This document shows positions 35,593-44,771 of a stretch of 64,000 nucleotides of DNA, one piece after another. The DNA is from Haoranjiania flava. Lineage in GTDB: Bacteria > Bacteroidota > Bacteroidia > Chitinophagales > Chitinophagaceae. The position numbers and the translations under genes were made by a program. Below the pieces are notes generated by a model. That model was not told the origin of the DNA. It ran no database searches and saw only the letters and a program-made list of their open reading frames with translations. Position 1 is the first letter of the stretch; each line of letters starts with the position of its first letter. The stretch covers positions 1-64,000 of the forward strand of contig NZ_JAOTPL010000005.1 of the NCBI RefSeq assembly GCF_025631005.1. The letters run 5' to 3'.

Positions 35593-37092
35593 ATGAGAAA
35601 CTATTGCATTGCATTACTATTATTTTTTACAGCATTGTATAGCTGTAAAAAGCATGACACAGGCAACCCGATAAATATTGATTTTACAGCCAGCAGCTTT
35701 GAACTAAAAGCAGGCGACAGCATTACTTTCAAGGATATATCTACAGGAACAGTATCTAACTGGAGCTGGGAATTTGAAGGTGGCGCACCTGCTAATTCCA
35801 ATTTGTCAGGACCAGTGGTTACTTATAAAATTCCAGGTGTTTATAATGTAACACTAAAACTCAGGAATGCCGATAATGAAGTAATACTTACGAAAGAGAA
35901 AATGATCACAGTCGGATATAATAATGTAACAGCAAGAGCGGGAATTTTTAAGAAAATAATAATGCAGAATGAAGCTGTCCATTTCAAAGATTCAAGCGAT
36001 GGATTGCCAACTAAATGGAAATGGGAATTTGAGCAGGTAGCTAACGGAAAGATACTTGTTTCAGAAGATCAGAATCCTCAAATGAATTTCAAAGATACAG
36101 GGTATTATAATTTAAAACTTATCGCTTCCAACCCTACCTATTCCGACACGTTAATATTGCCGATGGCATTTTATATTGTAGACCCTTATATATTAGTTGC
36201 CGACTTTACTTCAGATATCAAGTCTGTTTATGAAGGCCAAACCGTGAGGTTTTCAGATCAATCTTTGGGATTAGCTACGGATTGGGAATGGAAATTGCAA
36301 AGCGGCAGCGATATTTTCAAGACTACAGATAAAAACCCGGCCATCAAATTTGATAAAGCAGGTTTGTATGCAGTCACACTTACTGTCAAAAACGGGCTTA
36401 CGTCGCATACAAAAACTATTCAAAACTATTTAAAAGTTATTCCAGCCGGAGCATTGGTTGGTTATTTTCCTTTTGATTTTTCAGCCACTGATAAAGGGCC
36501 GTTGAATATGGCTACTGCCGAGCGTGGAAAAATCAGCTTCACTAATGTGCAAAGGTCTGGCAACGAAGCAGCCGTAAGCACATTTGACGGAAGTGCGGGA
36601 ATTGTTGTGACAGACAATAGCAGCTTCAATTTCGGTTCAGGAGATTTTACCGTATCGGTATGGGTTCAAACTTCCAGTAGCCTGCGTATGATGCTTTGGC
36701 AGGAAAGCGGTAAAAACGGAAGTCGCGATAATCAAACATGGCTGCGATTGAATAGCTCTACAACACAGTACACAGCATTTAATACAGAAGATGAGAATGG
36801 AGGATCATTTATTGGCGTAGCTGAGGCGGGTAATCTTGCAAATGGTAAATGGAATCACTTAGTGGCGATACGCTCAGGATTGCAAACAAAAATTTACTTA
36901 AACGGATCGCTGCTTGCAGAACGGACTTCAACAACAGGAATTAAAAATGTTTCAAACGCCGGCAATTTTAAAATAGGTATGCAGGAAGGCACCGGAGGCT
37001 TCAATAACTATTTTATTGGGCAATTAGATGATCTTATTATTTATAAAAGAGCGCTTACAGAAGCTGAAGTAAAAATGTTATATAAACTATAA
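35593..37092 (+). CDS. surface lipoprotein with three PKD-like repeats and a LamG domain
   Basis: 499 residues; lipobox FFTALYSCKKH (Cys about 17). Three PKD-like Ig repeats of about 85-90 residues: the first with ITFKDISTGTVSNWSWEFEG, the second with VHFKDSSDGLPTKWKWEFEQ, the third with VRFSDQSLGLATDWEWKLQS. The C-terminal third (about 290-499) is a concanavalin-like LamG domain: GYFPFDFSATDKGPLN, FTVSVWVQTSS, YFIGQLDDLIIYKRALTEAE. No hydrolase motif is seen. Located between two sialidases, it probably binds the glycan at the surface, as SusE-type proteins do. Confidence 0.85.
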   Translation: MRNYCIALLLFFTALYSCKKHDTGNPINIDFTASSFELKAGDSITFKDISTGTVSNWSWEFEGGAPANSNLSGPVVTYKIPGVYNVTLKLRNADNEVILTKEKMITVGYNNVTARAGIFKKIIMQNEAVHFKDSSDGLPTKWKWEFEQVANGKILVSEDQNPQMNFKDTGYYNLKLIASNPTYSDTLILPMAFYIVDPYILVADFTSDIKSVYEGQTVRFSDQSLGLATDWEWKLQSGSDIFKTTDKNPAIKFDKAGLYAVTLTVKNGLTSHTKTIQNYLKVIPAGALVGYFPFDFSATDKGPLNMATAERGKISFTNVQRSGNEAAVSTFDGSAGIVVTDNSSFNFGSGDFTVSVWVQTSSSLRMMLWQESGKNGSRDNQTWLRLNSSTTQYTAFNTEDENGGSFIGVAEAGNLANGKWNHLVAIRSGLQTKIYLNGSLLAERTSTTGIKNVSNAGNFKIGMQEGTGGFNNYFIGQLDDLIIYKRALTEAEVKMLYKL

Positions 37093-37103
37093 GCATAATA
37101 AAA

Positions 37104-38237
37104 ATGAATTTTACAAAAATACTCCTCCTTATTTTCGGAGTCACTTTCTTATCCTGCAGCACTCAAAAGGCTACAGACGCAACTCATGTTACAGAAGATG
37201 TGGTAGTGTTTCAGCCTGACGAGACCTACGCTTCAACACGTATTCCCGCTTTAGTAGCTACGAATAAAGGCACGCTGTTGGCTTTTTGCGAAGGAAGGAT
37301 AGGCTCTGCCAGCGACTGGGCCGACATGAACCTTATTATGAGAAGAAGTGTCGATGGAGGTAAAACATGGGCCGGCATACAAATTTTAGATCGAATGAAA
37401 GGCGCACCAGTAGGCAATCCTACCCCTATTGTTGATGATCGGGGTACAATACATTTGTTATACCAGAAAGATTATGCCAGGGCATACCACATTGTTTCAA
37501 ACGATGATGGACGCAGCTGGTCACAGCCCGTTGAGATCACTTACGCATTTGACAGGTTTAAACCGGAGTACGATTGGAAGGTACTTGCTCCCGGGCCGGG
37601 GCACGGTATTCAAATGAAAAACGGAAGATTGCTTGCTGCTGTTTGGCTGGCTAATTCAGCGAAGCTTACACCACGCCGCAGCCATCATCCTTCATGTGTA
37701 TCTACCATTTATAGCGATGACTATGGCAAAACATGGCAAAGAGGTGAAATTGTTGCCGATAATTCCCGGGAAATAAAAGACCCCAATGAAAGCATGCCTG
37801 TGTTGCTCTCCGATGGTTCCGTATTGTTAAGTATACGTAATCCGTCTGCTGTTAAAAGGCGTGCATTCAGTACAAGTAAAAGTGGAATTGATCAGTGGAG
37901 TAATGTACGCTTTGCAGAGGAGCTGTTCGATCCTACCTGTATGGCAAGTATTGTGTCGCTGAAAAAAAACAGGAAACATGCTTTGTTATTTATCAATCCG
38001 GATAGCGAGCATATAGAAAAACATCCCCGCCAAAACCTGACCGCCAAGGTTTCTTTGGATGACGGGAAAACCTGGCCTTTAAAAAAAGTGTTGAATCCCG
38101 GCGCTTCCGGCTACAGCGACCTGGCAGTTGATAAAAAAGGAAATGTTTATTGCCTCTATGAAACAAATACCAAAAACAACAAAGGATTTACCTACAGCTT
38201 AGTGCTGAAAAAAATAGATACAAAATGGATATTTTAA
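37104..38237 (+). CDS. second sialidase (GH33), lipoprotein
   Basis: 377 residues; lipobox GVTFLSCSTQ (Cys about 18). Catalytic region YASTRIPALVATNKGTLLAF with the RIP Arg, then CEGRIGSASDWADMNLIMRR. Asp boxes: SVDGGKTWAG, SNDDGRSWSQ, YSDDYGKTWQ and SLDDGKTWPL. A third Arg-containing segment (LLSIRNPSAVKRRAF) fits the arginine triad. Differences from the first sialidase suggest another linkage preference or location. Sixteen bases upstream of the sialate lyase gene. Confidence 0.93.
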   Translation: MNFTKILLLIFGVTFLSCSTQKATDATHVTEDVVVFQPDETYASTRIPALVATNKGTLLAFCEGRIGSASDWADMNLIMRRSVDGGKTWAGIQILDRMKGAPVGNPTPIVDDRGTIHLLYQKDYARAYHIVSNDDGRSWSQPVEITYAFDRFKPEYDWKVLAPGPGHGIQMKNGRLLAAVWLANSAKLTPRRSHHPSCVSTIYSDDYGKTWQRGEIVADNSREIKDPNESMPVLLSDGSVLLSIRNPSAVKRRAFSTSKSGIDQWSNVRFAEELFDPTCMASIVSLKKNRKHALLFINPDSEHIEKHPRQNLTAKVSLDDGKTWPLKKVLNPGASGYSDLAVDKKGNVYCLYETNTKNNKGFTYSLVLKKIDTKWIF

Positions 38238-38253
38238 AAATAAAAAATAAAAA

Positions 38254-39201
38254 GTGAAAAAAGTAGAAGGAATAATTGCTGCTACGTTCAGCACGTTTAA
38301 TCAACAGGGCGAGCTGGACTTAAGCCTGATCTCGCCTGTTGTAGAAAAATTGATCGGAGATGGAGTAAAAGGCGTTTTTATTTGTGGTACGAATGGAGAA
38401 GGGCTGAGCCTTTCCATAGAAGAACGAATGGCAATAGCAGAAACTTATGTAAAGGTTGTAAATAAACGGATCCTGGTGTTCGTACACGTAGGGCATTCTT
38501 CATTGAAGGAGTGTAAGAAGCTTGCGGCTCATGCACAGCAGATAGGCGCAGATGCCATATCATCAGTATCTGCTTTTTATTTCAAGCCCTCGTCTGTCGG
38601 CAACCTGGTAGACTGCATGGCAGAGATTGCTTCAGCTGCACCTCTTCTGCCGTTCTATTATTATCATATGCCTGCGCTTACCGGTATAGCCATAGATATG
38701 CTGGAATTTTTAAAGCTGGCAGAAACAAAGATCCCAAATTTAGCAGGTATAAAATACACAGCCACTACCATGCATGAATTTCAGTCATGTCTGCATTACA
38801 AACAAGGAAAGTACGATATACTTTACGGCTACGATGAGATGCTGTTAACTGCTTTAAGTGTAGGTGCAAAAGGAGCCATTGGCAGTACTTACAGTTTTGC
38901 AGCGCCCCTTTATTTAAAAATAATTGATCTTTTTAAGCAGGGCAGAATTGAGGAGGCTGGAGCCGTTCAGTATGAAAGTATACAGATGATAAGAGCTTTA
39001 GTAAAATATTCACCTATTCCTACGCAAAAGAAAATTATCGGGTTTTTAGGTTATGACCTTGGTCCTTGCCGCTTGCCGCTTACGGCGCTCAGCAGAGAGC
39101 AGGAAAATGAATTGAAGCAATACCTTGAAGAAGTAAGGTTTTTCCAAAGTCTTGAAAATGCACGCATGCATCTGAACGGAGAATTAGAGGTAGCGCAATA
39201 A
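38254..39201 (+). CDS. nanA: N-acetylneuraminate lyase
   Basis: 315 residues, GTG start. DHDPS/NAL family TIM barrel: FICGTNGEGLSLSIEERMAI (about 43-62), catalytic Tyr in LLPFYYYHMPALTG, Schiff-base Lys in LAGIKYTATTMHEF (about 165-178). It cleaves sialic acid to N-acetylmannosamine and pyruvate in the cytosol. Residue GIKYTATTMHEF and the neighbourhood (sialidases, kelch epimerase, transporter) favour NAL over dihydrodipicolinate synthase. No ManNAc epimerase or kinase gene is seen in the window. Confidence 0.92.
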   Translation: MKKVEGIIAATFSTFNQQGELDLSLISPVVEKLIGDGVKGVFICGTNGEGLSLSIEERMAIAETYVKVVNKRILVFVHVGHSSLKECKKLAAHAQQIGADAISSVSAFYFKPSSVGNLVDCMAEIASAAPLLPFYYYHMPALTGIAIDMLEFLKLAETKIPNLAGIKYTATTMHEFQSCLHYKQGKYDILYGYDEMLLTALSVGAKGAIGSTYSFAAPLYLKIIDLFKQGRIEEAGAVQYESIQMIRALVKYSPIPTQKKIIGFLGYDLGPCRLPLTALSREQENELKQYLEEVRFFQSLENARMHLNGELEVAQ

Positions 39202-39211
39202 AAGGTTTTCA

Positions 39212-40294
39212 ATGAAAAAAGCAGGAGCGTTTATTTTAATTTTATTGATTTTAACAAGCTGCACGATGAAACAGGAGCATGTGGAATTTAAATGGGATAC
39301 ACTCAGCCCTCTTCCCGATAGCACGGGCTTTGCCGGCTCTTTCGCCGGCATTTCAAACAATGCCTTACTTGTCGTTGGGGGAAGTAATTTTCCTCGCAAC
39401 GGGGCGCCCTGGAAAGGAAGCAAAAAAGTATGGTACAATAATATTTTTGTATTAGAACACCCTGATGGGGAATGGCGCCGGGCAGGAGCTCTGCCTGTAC
39501 CTTTGGGTTATGGAGTATCTGTATCAGCCGGGGAAGGCCTTGTTTGCGCCGGAGGCAGCAATGATAAAGGACATGTTGCCCAGGTTTTTATGGTAAAATA
39601 CCAACAACATTCCATAAGTGTGGAGAACTTACCCGATCTGCCTTTTGCATTGGCGAATACCTGTGGAGCATTGGTCAACAATAAAATTTATATAGCAGGC
39701 GGGATCCGGAATCCGGACTCGAAAGAAGCAGAAAATTCTTTTTACTGTTTAGATCTCTCTGCAGAGGAAAAGCAATGGCAGCAATTAGCCTCCTGGCCGG
39801 GACAATCAAGAATGCTAAGTGTTGCGGCGGAAGCTAACGGAAAGTTTTATTTAATAGGAGGAACCGGGTTGATTGATGGCAAGCGGGTTTACTTAACAGA
39901 CAGCTATGCTTATGACGAAAAAGATGGATGGAAAAAAATAGCGAATTTGCCCTATCCTGTAGTTGCAGCTCCTTCCGCGGCTTACAGCAATGGCAGCTTT
40001 CTATATGTTTTCGGAGGAGATGATGGTTCTCATGCATCTTCCGATCTTAGGGAAAAACACCCTGGTTTTTCAGACAATATTCTCGTCTATGATATTAAGA
40101 ATGACACATGGAAGGTTTCAGGTAAAATGCATACAGATATAAAAGAAAATGCAGCTGAAAAACCCAATGAAAGTATTTGGGCGCCGGTAACTACGGCATT
40201 GGCATTGTGGAATAATAAGATAGTTATCCCCGGAGGAGAGGTGAGGCCGGCCACACGCACGCCAAGAGTTTTGACGGCAGAGATCATTAAATAA
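39212..40294 (+). CDS. kelch-repeat protein, probable N-acetylneuraminate epimerase (NanM-like)
   Basis: 360 residues; lipobox LILLILTSCTM (Cys about 16). Six kelch blades with paired Gly: SNNALLVVGGSNFP, GLVCAGGSNDKGHV, NKIYIAGGIRNPDS, KFYLIGGTGLIDGK, FLYVFGGDDGSHAS and NKIVIPGGEVRPAT. In E. coli NanM converts alpha-sialic acid released by sialidase to the beta form for uptake. The opening FAGSFAGISNNALLV and the gene order support this role. It lies 10 bases after nanA. Confidence 0.87.
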   Translation: MKKAGAFILILLILTSCTMKQEHVEFKWDTLSPLPDSTGFAGSFAGISNNALLVVGGSNFPRNGAPWKGSKKVWYNNIFVLEHPDGEWRRAGALPVPLGYGVSVSAGEGLVCAGGSNDKGHVAQVFMVKYQQHSISVENLPDLPFALANTCGALVNNKIYIAGGIRNPDSKEAENSFYCLDLSAEEKQWQQLASWPGQSRMLSVAAEANGKFYLIGGTGLIDGKRVYLTDSYAYDEKDGWKKIANLPYPVVAAPSAAYSNGSFLYVFGGDDGSHASSDLREKHPGFSDNILVYDIKNDTWKVSGKMHTDIKENAAEKPNESIWAPVTTALALWNNKIVIPGGEVRPATRTPRVLTAEIIK

Positions 40295-40305
40295 ACTATT
40301 TTATA

Positions 40306-43300
40306 ATGAAGCTATTAAAATCCATACTATCAATACTGTTGGTTGTAAATTGCACCTATTCACAAACTCCTTTCTGGTTAGACGAAAAAAAGAATGAAGA
40401 AAATCGCCTGCCCATGCACGCCTCTTTTTTTGTTTATACTGATCTGCAGGCAGCAATGAGCGGGGCCGGCCTTCCTAAGGAGCATTATATTGATCTGAAC
40501 GGAACCTGGAAATTTAAATGGGTAGATGCTCCGTCAAAATTGCCGGGCGGTTTTGAAAAAAAAGCTTTTAACGATAATGGGTGGGATAATTTTAAAATTC
40601 CGGCTACCTGGGAAGTCAACGGGTACGGCTATCCCATATTTGTAAATATAGGGTACGAGTTTCAGGATAGAATGAAGGCTAACCCCCCTGTTGTGCCTAT
40701 GGATTTTAACCCTACCGGCGTTTACCGCAGGCAAATTGAAATACCGGCAGCGTGGGCCAACAGGCAGGTTGTTTTGCATATTGGCAGCGCAAAGTCTAAC
40801 GTGCAGGTGTGGGTCAACGGAGCATATACAGGTTATGGCGAAGACAGTAAACTGCCTTCGGAATTTGATATTTCCAAATATGTAAATTTTGGAAAACCTA
40901 ATCTTATTGTTTTAAAGGTTATGCGCTGGAGTGATGGCACTTATTTGGAAGGGCAGGATTTCTGGCGACTCGGCGGCATTATGCGCGGCTGCTTTATAGC
41001 CGCAAAACAAAAACAGGGAATATTTGATATAGAACTGATGCCAGACATATCCGCAGACCACAAGCAGGGGTTTCTCCATGCGGCAATACAATTAAATAAG
41101 CCCTCTTCTTCCAGGGCACGGATCGATATAGTTGACCATAATAAAAAAATTGCAGCCACAAATACAATAGTCTTCAATAATGACATAAAGAAGAAAGTTG
41201 TTGTAAGTATTTCAAATCCTTTGCTATGGTCTGCTGAAACCCCCAATCTCTATAAAGCAATCATTACCCTGACCGATGCATCGGGAAAAGTATTGGAAAC
41301 TATTCCCCAGGATGTTGGGTTCAGGAAAGTAGAAATTAAAAATGGCCGCTTTTTGGTAAACGGCCAACCCATTTTAATAAAAGGAGTCAACCGTCATGAA
41401 ACAGATCCAAAGACAGGGCAGACAATTTCTAAAGAAGCTATGCTTGAAGAAGTGAAGCTGATGAAGAAATTTAATATAAACGCCGTGAGAACTTCTCATT
41501 ACCCGAATGACGAATATTTCTATTCACTTTGTAATAAATACGGGCTTTATGTTGTTGACGAAGCAAATATTGAAAGTCATGGAATAGGTTACGAACTCAG
41601 CAAAACTTTGGGCAACCAGCCATCCTGGAAGGAAGCGCATCTGCAGCGCATTCAGCGCATGGTAGAGAGAGATAAAAATCATCCGTGTATAATCATGTGG
41701 AGCCTTGGCAATGAAGCTGGCAACGGGTACAATTTTTATGAAGCGTACAACTGGTTAAAGGCAAGAGATACCTCGCGCCCCATACATTATGAGCAGGCCA
41801 TAACCAACTACGATAATTTTACTACACAATGGAATTCGGATGTAATTGCCCCCATGTATCCCACTCCTGAAAACATGATTAAATATGCACAAAAGACCAT
41901 ACAGCCTGCCAAACCCTTTATCATGTGCGAATATGCGCACGCTATGGGCAACTCATTAGGCAATTTTAAAGATTACTGGGATATTATAAGAGAGAATACA
42001 CATGCTTTCCAGGGCGGATTTATCTGGGACTTTATGGATCAGGGTATTGAAAAAATAACCGAAAAAGGAGATACTATTTTTGCCTACGGAGGAGACTTCG
42101 GGCCGCCGGATGTACCTTCTGATAATAATTCTATGAGCGACGGCGTTTTCCTTTCAAACAGAACGCCCGAGCCGGAAGCCTGGGAAATGAAAAAATTGTA
42201 TCAGAATATTCATACAAAATGGAAGGGAAATAAAACCATAGAAATTTTTAATGAAAACTATTTTGATAAATTAGAAAACGTAAAACTTACCTGGAATCTG
42301 CTTCAGGACGGAAAAACTATTGAAAGCGGAGCGGTAATCGAGGTAGTTATCTCTCCACAAAAAACAAAAAATATAAAGCTTGGCATATCTCATATTCCGC
42401 GCGGGGAGATATTGCTGGATATTCATTACCAGCTCAAAAAAGCAGAGGGATTATTACCCGCAGGGCATATAATTGCCCGGGATCAATTATTCGTTCAGGG
42501 AACATATGCAAATGATCTGTCATTGACAAATACGCAGGATATTGATTTAAAAGAATCGCAGGCCAAAGCAGAGATCTTATTCAATAATGGTAAAATAGTG
42601 TTCGATAAAAAAACAGGCTTAATAGAACAATACGATTTTAATAAGATGCAATTATTAGAAAAAGGATATTCTGTAAAACCTAATTTTTGGCGCGCGCCTA
42701 CGGATAATGATATGGGCGCTAATCTACAGATCAAATCAAAGCCGGTGAAGTCAGCGCTTGAGAACCTTGCAGCAACCTCTTTTTCTATAAACAAACAAGG
42801 AAGATCAATGGTAGTAAAAGCTGCTTATAATTTAAAGGAAATAAAATCAGACCTCTACCTGAGCTATGTTATTAATGGAGAAGGCGCAATAGTTATAAAT
42901 CAAAAATTGATCCCGCAGGCAGCCGCCGACAGCAACATGCTTTTATTCCGCTTTGGAATGAGCATGGTAATGCCCGCAGGGTTTGAAAATGTAAGTTATT
43001 ATGGCCGCGGCCCTCATGAAAATTACCAGGATAGAAATTCCGGATCCGATGTAGGAATTTATAACCAGACCGTTGCTCAGCAATACCATCCTTATACAAG
43101 GCCGCAGGAAACGGGAACAAAAACAGGTATCCGGTGGTTTAATATTACCAATGAGCAAGGTGCAGGGCTTAGGTTTCAGTCAGACACTTTATTGTCGATG
43201 AGCGCGCTGCATTTTTTACAGGACACGCTGGATGATGGCGATAAGAAAGACCAGAGACACTCCGGAGAACTGAAGCCTGGAAACTACACGCAGATTAACA

Positions 43301-43419
43301 TAGATTATAAACAAATGGGCCTGGGTAGTGTAAACAGCTGGCGTGCGCTGCCATTGACCAGGTATTTAATGCCATTGCAGCAGTATTCCTATACCTATAA
43401 AATCTCCCCGATAAAATAA
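40306..43419 (+). CDS. beta-galactosidase (GH2)
   Basis: 1037 residues with a signal peptide (MKLLKSILSILLVVNCTYSQ). Full GH2 layout: sugar-binding domain (GYPIFVNIGYEFQDR), Ig-like domain, TIM barrel (NGQPILIKGVNRHETDPKTG; acid/base Glu in IIMWSLGNEAGNGYNFYEAY, about 457-476; nucleophile Glu in KPFIMCEYAHAMGNSLGNFK), then Ig and Bgal small-chain domain (FWRAPTDNDMG, YYGRGPHENYQDRN). Being exported, it trims galactose after sialic acid removal. It lies in the same operon, 11 bases from the kelch gene. Confidence 0.94.
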   Translation: MKLLKSILSILLVVNCTYSQTPFWLDEKKNEENRLPMHASFFVYTDLQAAMSGAGLPKEHYIDLNGTWKFKWVDAPSKLPGGFEKKAFNDNGWDNFKIPATWEVNGYGYPIFVNIGYEFQDRMKANPPVVPMDFNPTGVYRRQIEIPAAWANRQVVLHIGSAKSNVQVWVNGAYTGYGEDSKLPSEFDISKYVNFGKPNLIVLKVMRWSDGTYLEGQDFWRLGGIMRGCFIAAKQKQGIFDIELMPDISADHKQGFLHAAIQLNKPSSSRARIDIVDHNKKIAATNTIVFNNDIKKKVVVSISNPLLWSAETPNLYKAIITLTDASGKVLETIPQDVGFRKVEIKNGRFLVNGQPILIKGVNRHETDPKTGQTISKEAMLEEVKLMKKFNINAVRTSHYPNDEYFYSLCNKYGLYVVDEANIESHGIGYELSKTLGNQPSWKEAHLQRIQRMVERDKNHPCIIMWSLGNEAGNGYNFYEAYNWLKARDTSRPIHYEQAITNYDNFTTQWNSDVIAPMYPTPENMIKYAQKTIQPAKPFIMCEYAHAMGNSLGNFKDYWDIIRENTHAFQGGFIWDFMDQGIEKITEKGDTIFAYGGDFGPPDVPSDNNSMSDGVFLSNRTPEPEAWEMKKLYQNIHTKWKGNKTIEIFNENYFDKLENVKLTWNLLQDGKTIESGAVIEVVISPQKTKNIKLGISHIPRGEILLDIHYQLKKAEGLLPAGHIIARDQLFVQGTYANDLSLTNTQDIDLKESQAKAEILFNNGKIVFDKKTGLIEQYDFNKMQLLEKGYSVKPNFWRAPTDNDMGANLQIKSKPVKSALENLAATSFSINKQGRSMVVKAAYNLKEIKSDLYLSYVINGEGAIVINQKLIPQAAADSNMLLFRFGMSMVMPAGFENVSYYGRGPHENYQDRNSGSDVGIYNQTVAQQYHPYTRPQETGTKTGIRWFNITNEQGAGLRFQSDTLLSMSALHFLQDTLDDGDKKDQRHSGELKPGNYTQINIDYKQMGLGSVNSWRALPLTRYLMPLQQYSYTYKISPIK

Positions 43420-43421
43420 TT

Positions 43422-44669
43422 ATGATAAAACCAGATAACCTGCAGGAAAGTAAATATTACAAATGGCTTTTGGTTGCGCTATTGTGGGTAGTGGCGTTGC
43501 TGAATTACCTGGACAGGCAAATGCTTTCTACCATGAAGCCGTCTATGCAAATAGATATTGCAGAGCTGCAAACAGCAGAAAACTTTGGAATACTCATGGC
43601 CATTTTTTTGTGGATATATGGATTGATGAGTCCTGTATCGGGAATGATTGCAGACAAGATCAATAGGAAGTGGCTCATCATAATGAGTTTATTCGTATGG
43701 TCTGCTGTTACCTATTTTATGGGTTATGCCACCACATTTTCTCAGTTGAAATGGCTAAGAGGGATTATGGGTGTAAGCGAAGCGGTATATATTCCCGCGG
43801 CATTATCTCTTATTGCAGATTTTCACGATTCCAAAACGCGTTCTCTGGCTGTAGGAATTCATATGACCGGCTTATATATGGGGCAGGCGCTTGGAGGCTT
43901 CGGCGCTACGGTTGCAGCCACCTATTCGTGGCAGCTTACCTTTCATTGGTTTGGGATTGCAGGTATAGTTTATTCGGCAATACTTATTTTTTTCCTGCGC
44001 GAAAATCGCCGTAAAATATATAATAACGAGCTTGCGCAATCAGCGTCCTTACCTGTTTTCAAGGGGTTGAGCGTACTGCTCTCTAATATTTCTTTTTGGG
44101 TGATATTGTTTTATTTCGCCGTGCCAAGCCTGCCGGGCTGGGCTGCAAAAAACTGGTTGCCGACTCTTTTCTCCGAGAGCTTACATATAGACATGTCGCA
44201 AGCCGGCCCATTGTCTACGATTACCATTGCTGTTTCTTCTTTTATAGGAGTTATTGCCGGAGGGTTGTTGTCGGACAAATGGGTACAAAGAAATATCCGG
44301 GGAAGGGTGTATACCAGCGCCATCGGAACATTTTTAATGATTCCTTCTCTGCTTCTTTTAGGCTTTGGAAACACACTTGAAACCTTATTGGTTTCTGCAT
44401 TTCTGTTTGGAATTGGGTTTGGCATGTTTGATGCTAACAACATGCCCATTTTGTGCCAGTTCGTTCCCGCCAGGTATCGTGCTACAGCTTATGGGTTAAT
44501 GAATATGACAGGCGTTTTCTTTGGCGCCTTCATTACTGATTTCTTAGGTAAGTCAACAGATGCCGGCAACCTGGGAAGAGATTTTGGCGTAATGGCCATC
44601 GTGGTTCTTTTTATTTTGATCATACAGTTGACATTTTTAAAGCCTAAAGCACATGATTTTTCTGATTGA
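43422..44669 (+). CDS. MFS transporter, probable sialic acid or sugar-acid symporter
   Basis: 415 residues, twelve hydrophobic segments. It belongs to the anion:cation symporter type: WVVALLNYLDRQMLSTMKPS in TM1, IADKINRKWLIIMS in the loop after TM2 (the MFS DKxxRK motif), GVSEAVYIPAALSLIADF near TM4. NanT and the Bacteroides NanT-like transporters are of the MFS class. Position directly after the sialate catabolic genes (2-base gap to the beta-galactosidase) makes N-acetylneuraminate the best guess, galactose or others being possible. Confidence 0.85.
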   Translation: MIKPDNLQESKYYKWLLVALLWVVALLNYLDRQMLSTMKPSMQIDIAELQTAENFGILMAIFLWIYGLMSPVSGMIADKINRKWLIIMSLFVWSAVTYFMGYATTFSQLKWLRGIMGVSEAVYIPAALSLIADFHDSKTRSLAVGIHMTGLYMGQALGGFGATVAATYSWQLTFHWFGIAGIVYSAILIFFLRENRRKIYNNELAQSASLPVFKGLSVLLSNISFWVILFYFAVPSLPGWAAKNWLPTLFSESLHIDMSQAGPLSTITIAVSSFIGVIAGGLLSDKWVQRNIRGRVYTSAIGTFLMIPSLLLLGFGNTLETLLVSAFLFGIGFGMFDANNMPILCQFVPARYRATAYGLMNMTGVFFGAFITDFLGKSTDAGNLGRDFGVMAIVVLFILIIQLTFLKPKAHDFSD

Positions 44670-44771
44670 ATAAGTGCATCTCCTGCAAAGTACTAAACTC
44701 AAAAATCTGCAATTATAAAAATTTCGGGGGCCAAAGAAGAAATTATTTTGAAATGAACTATATTAGCGATT

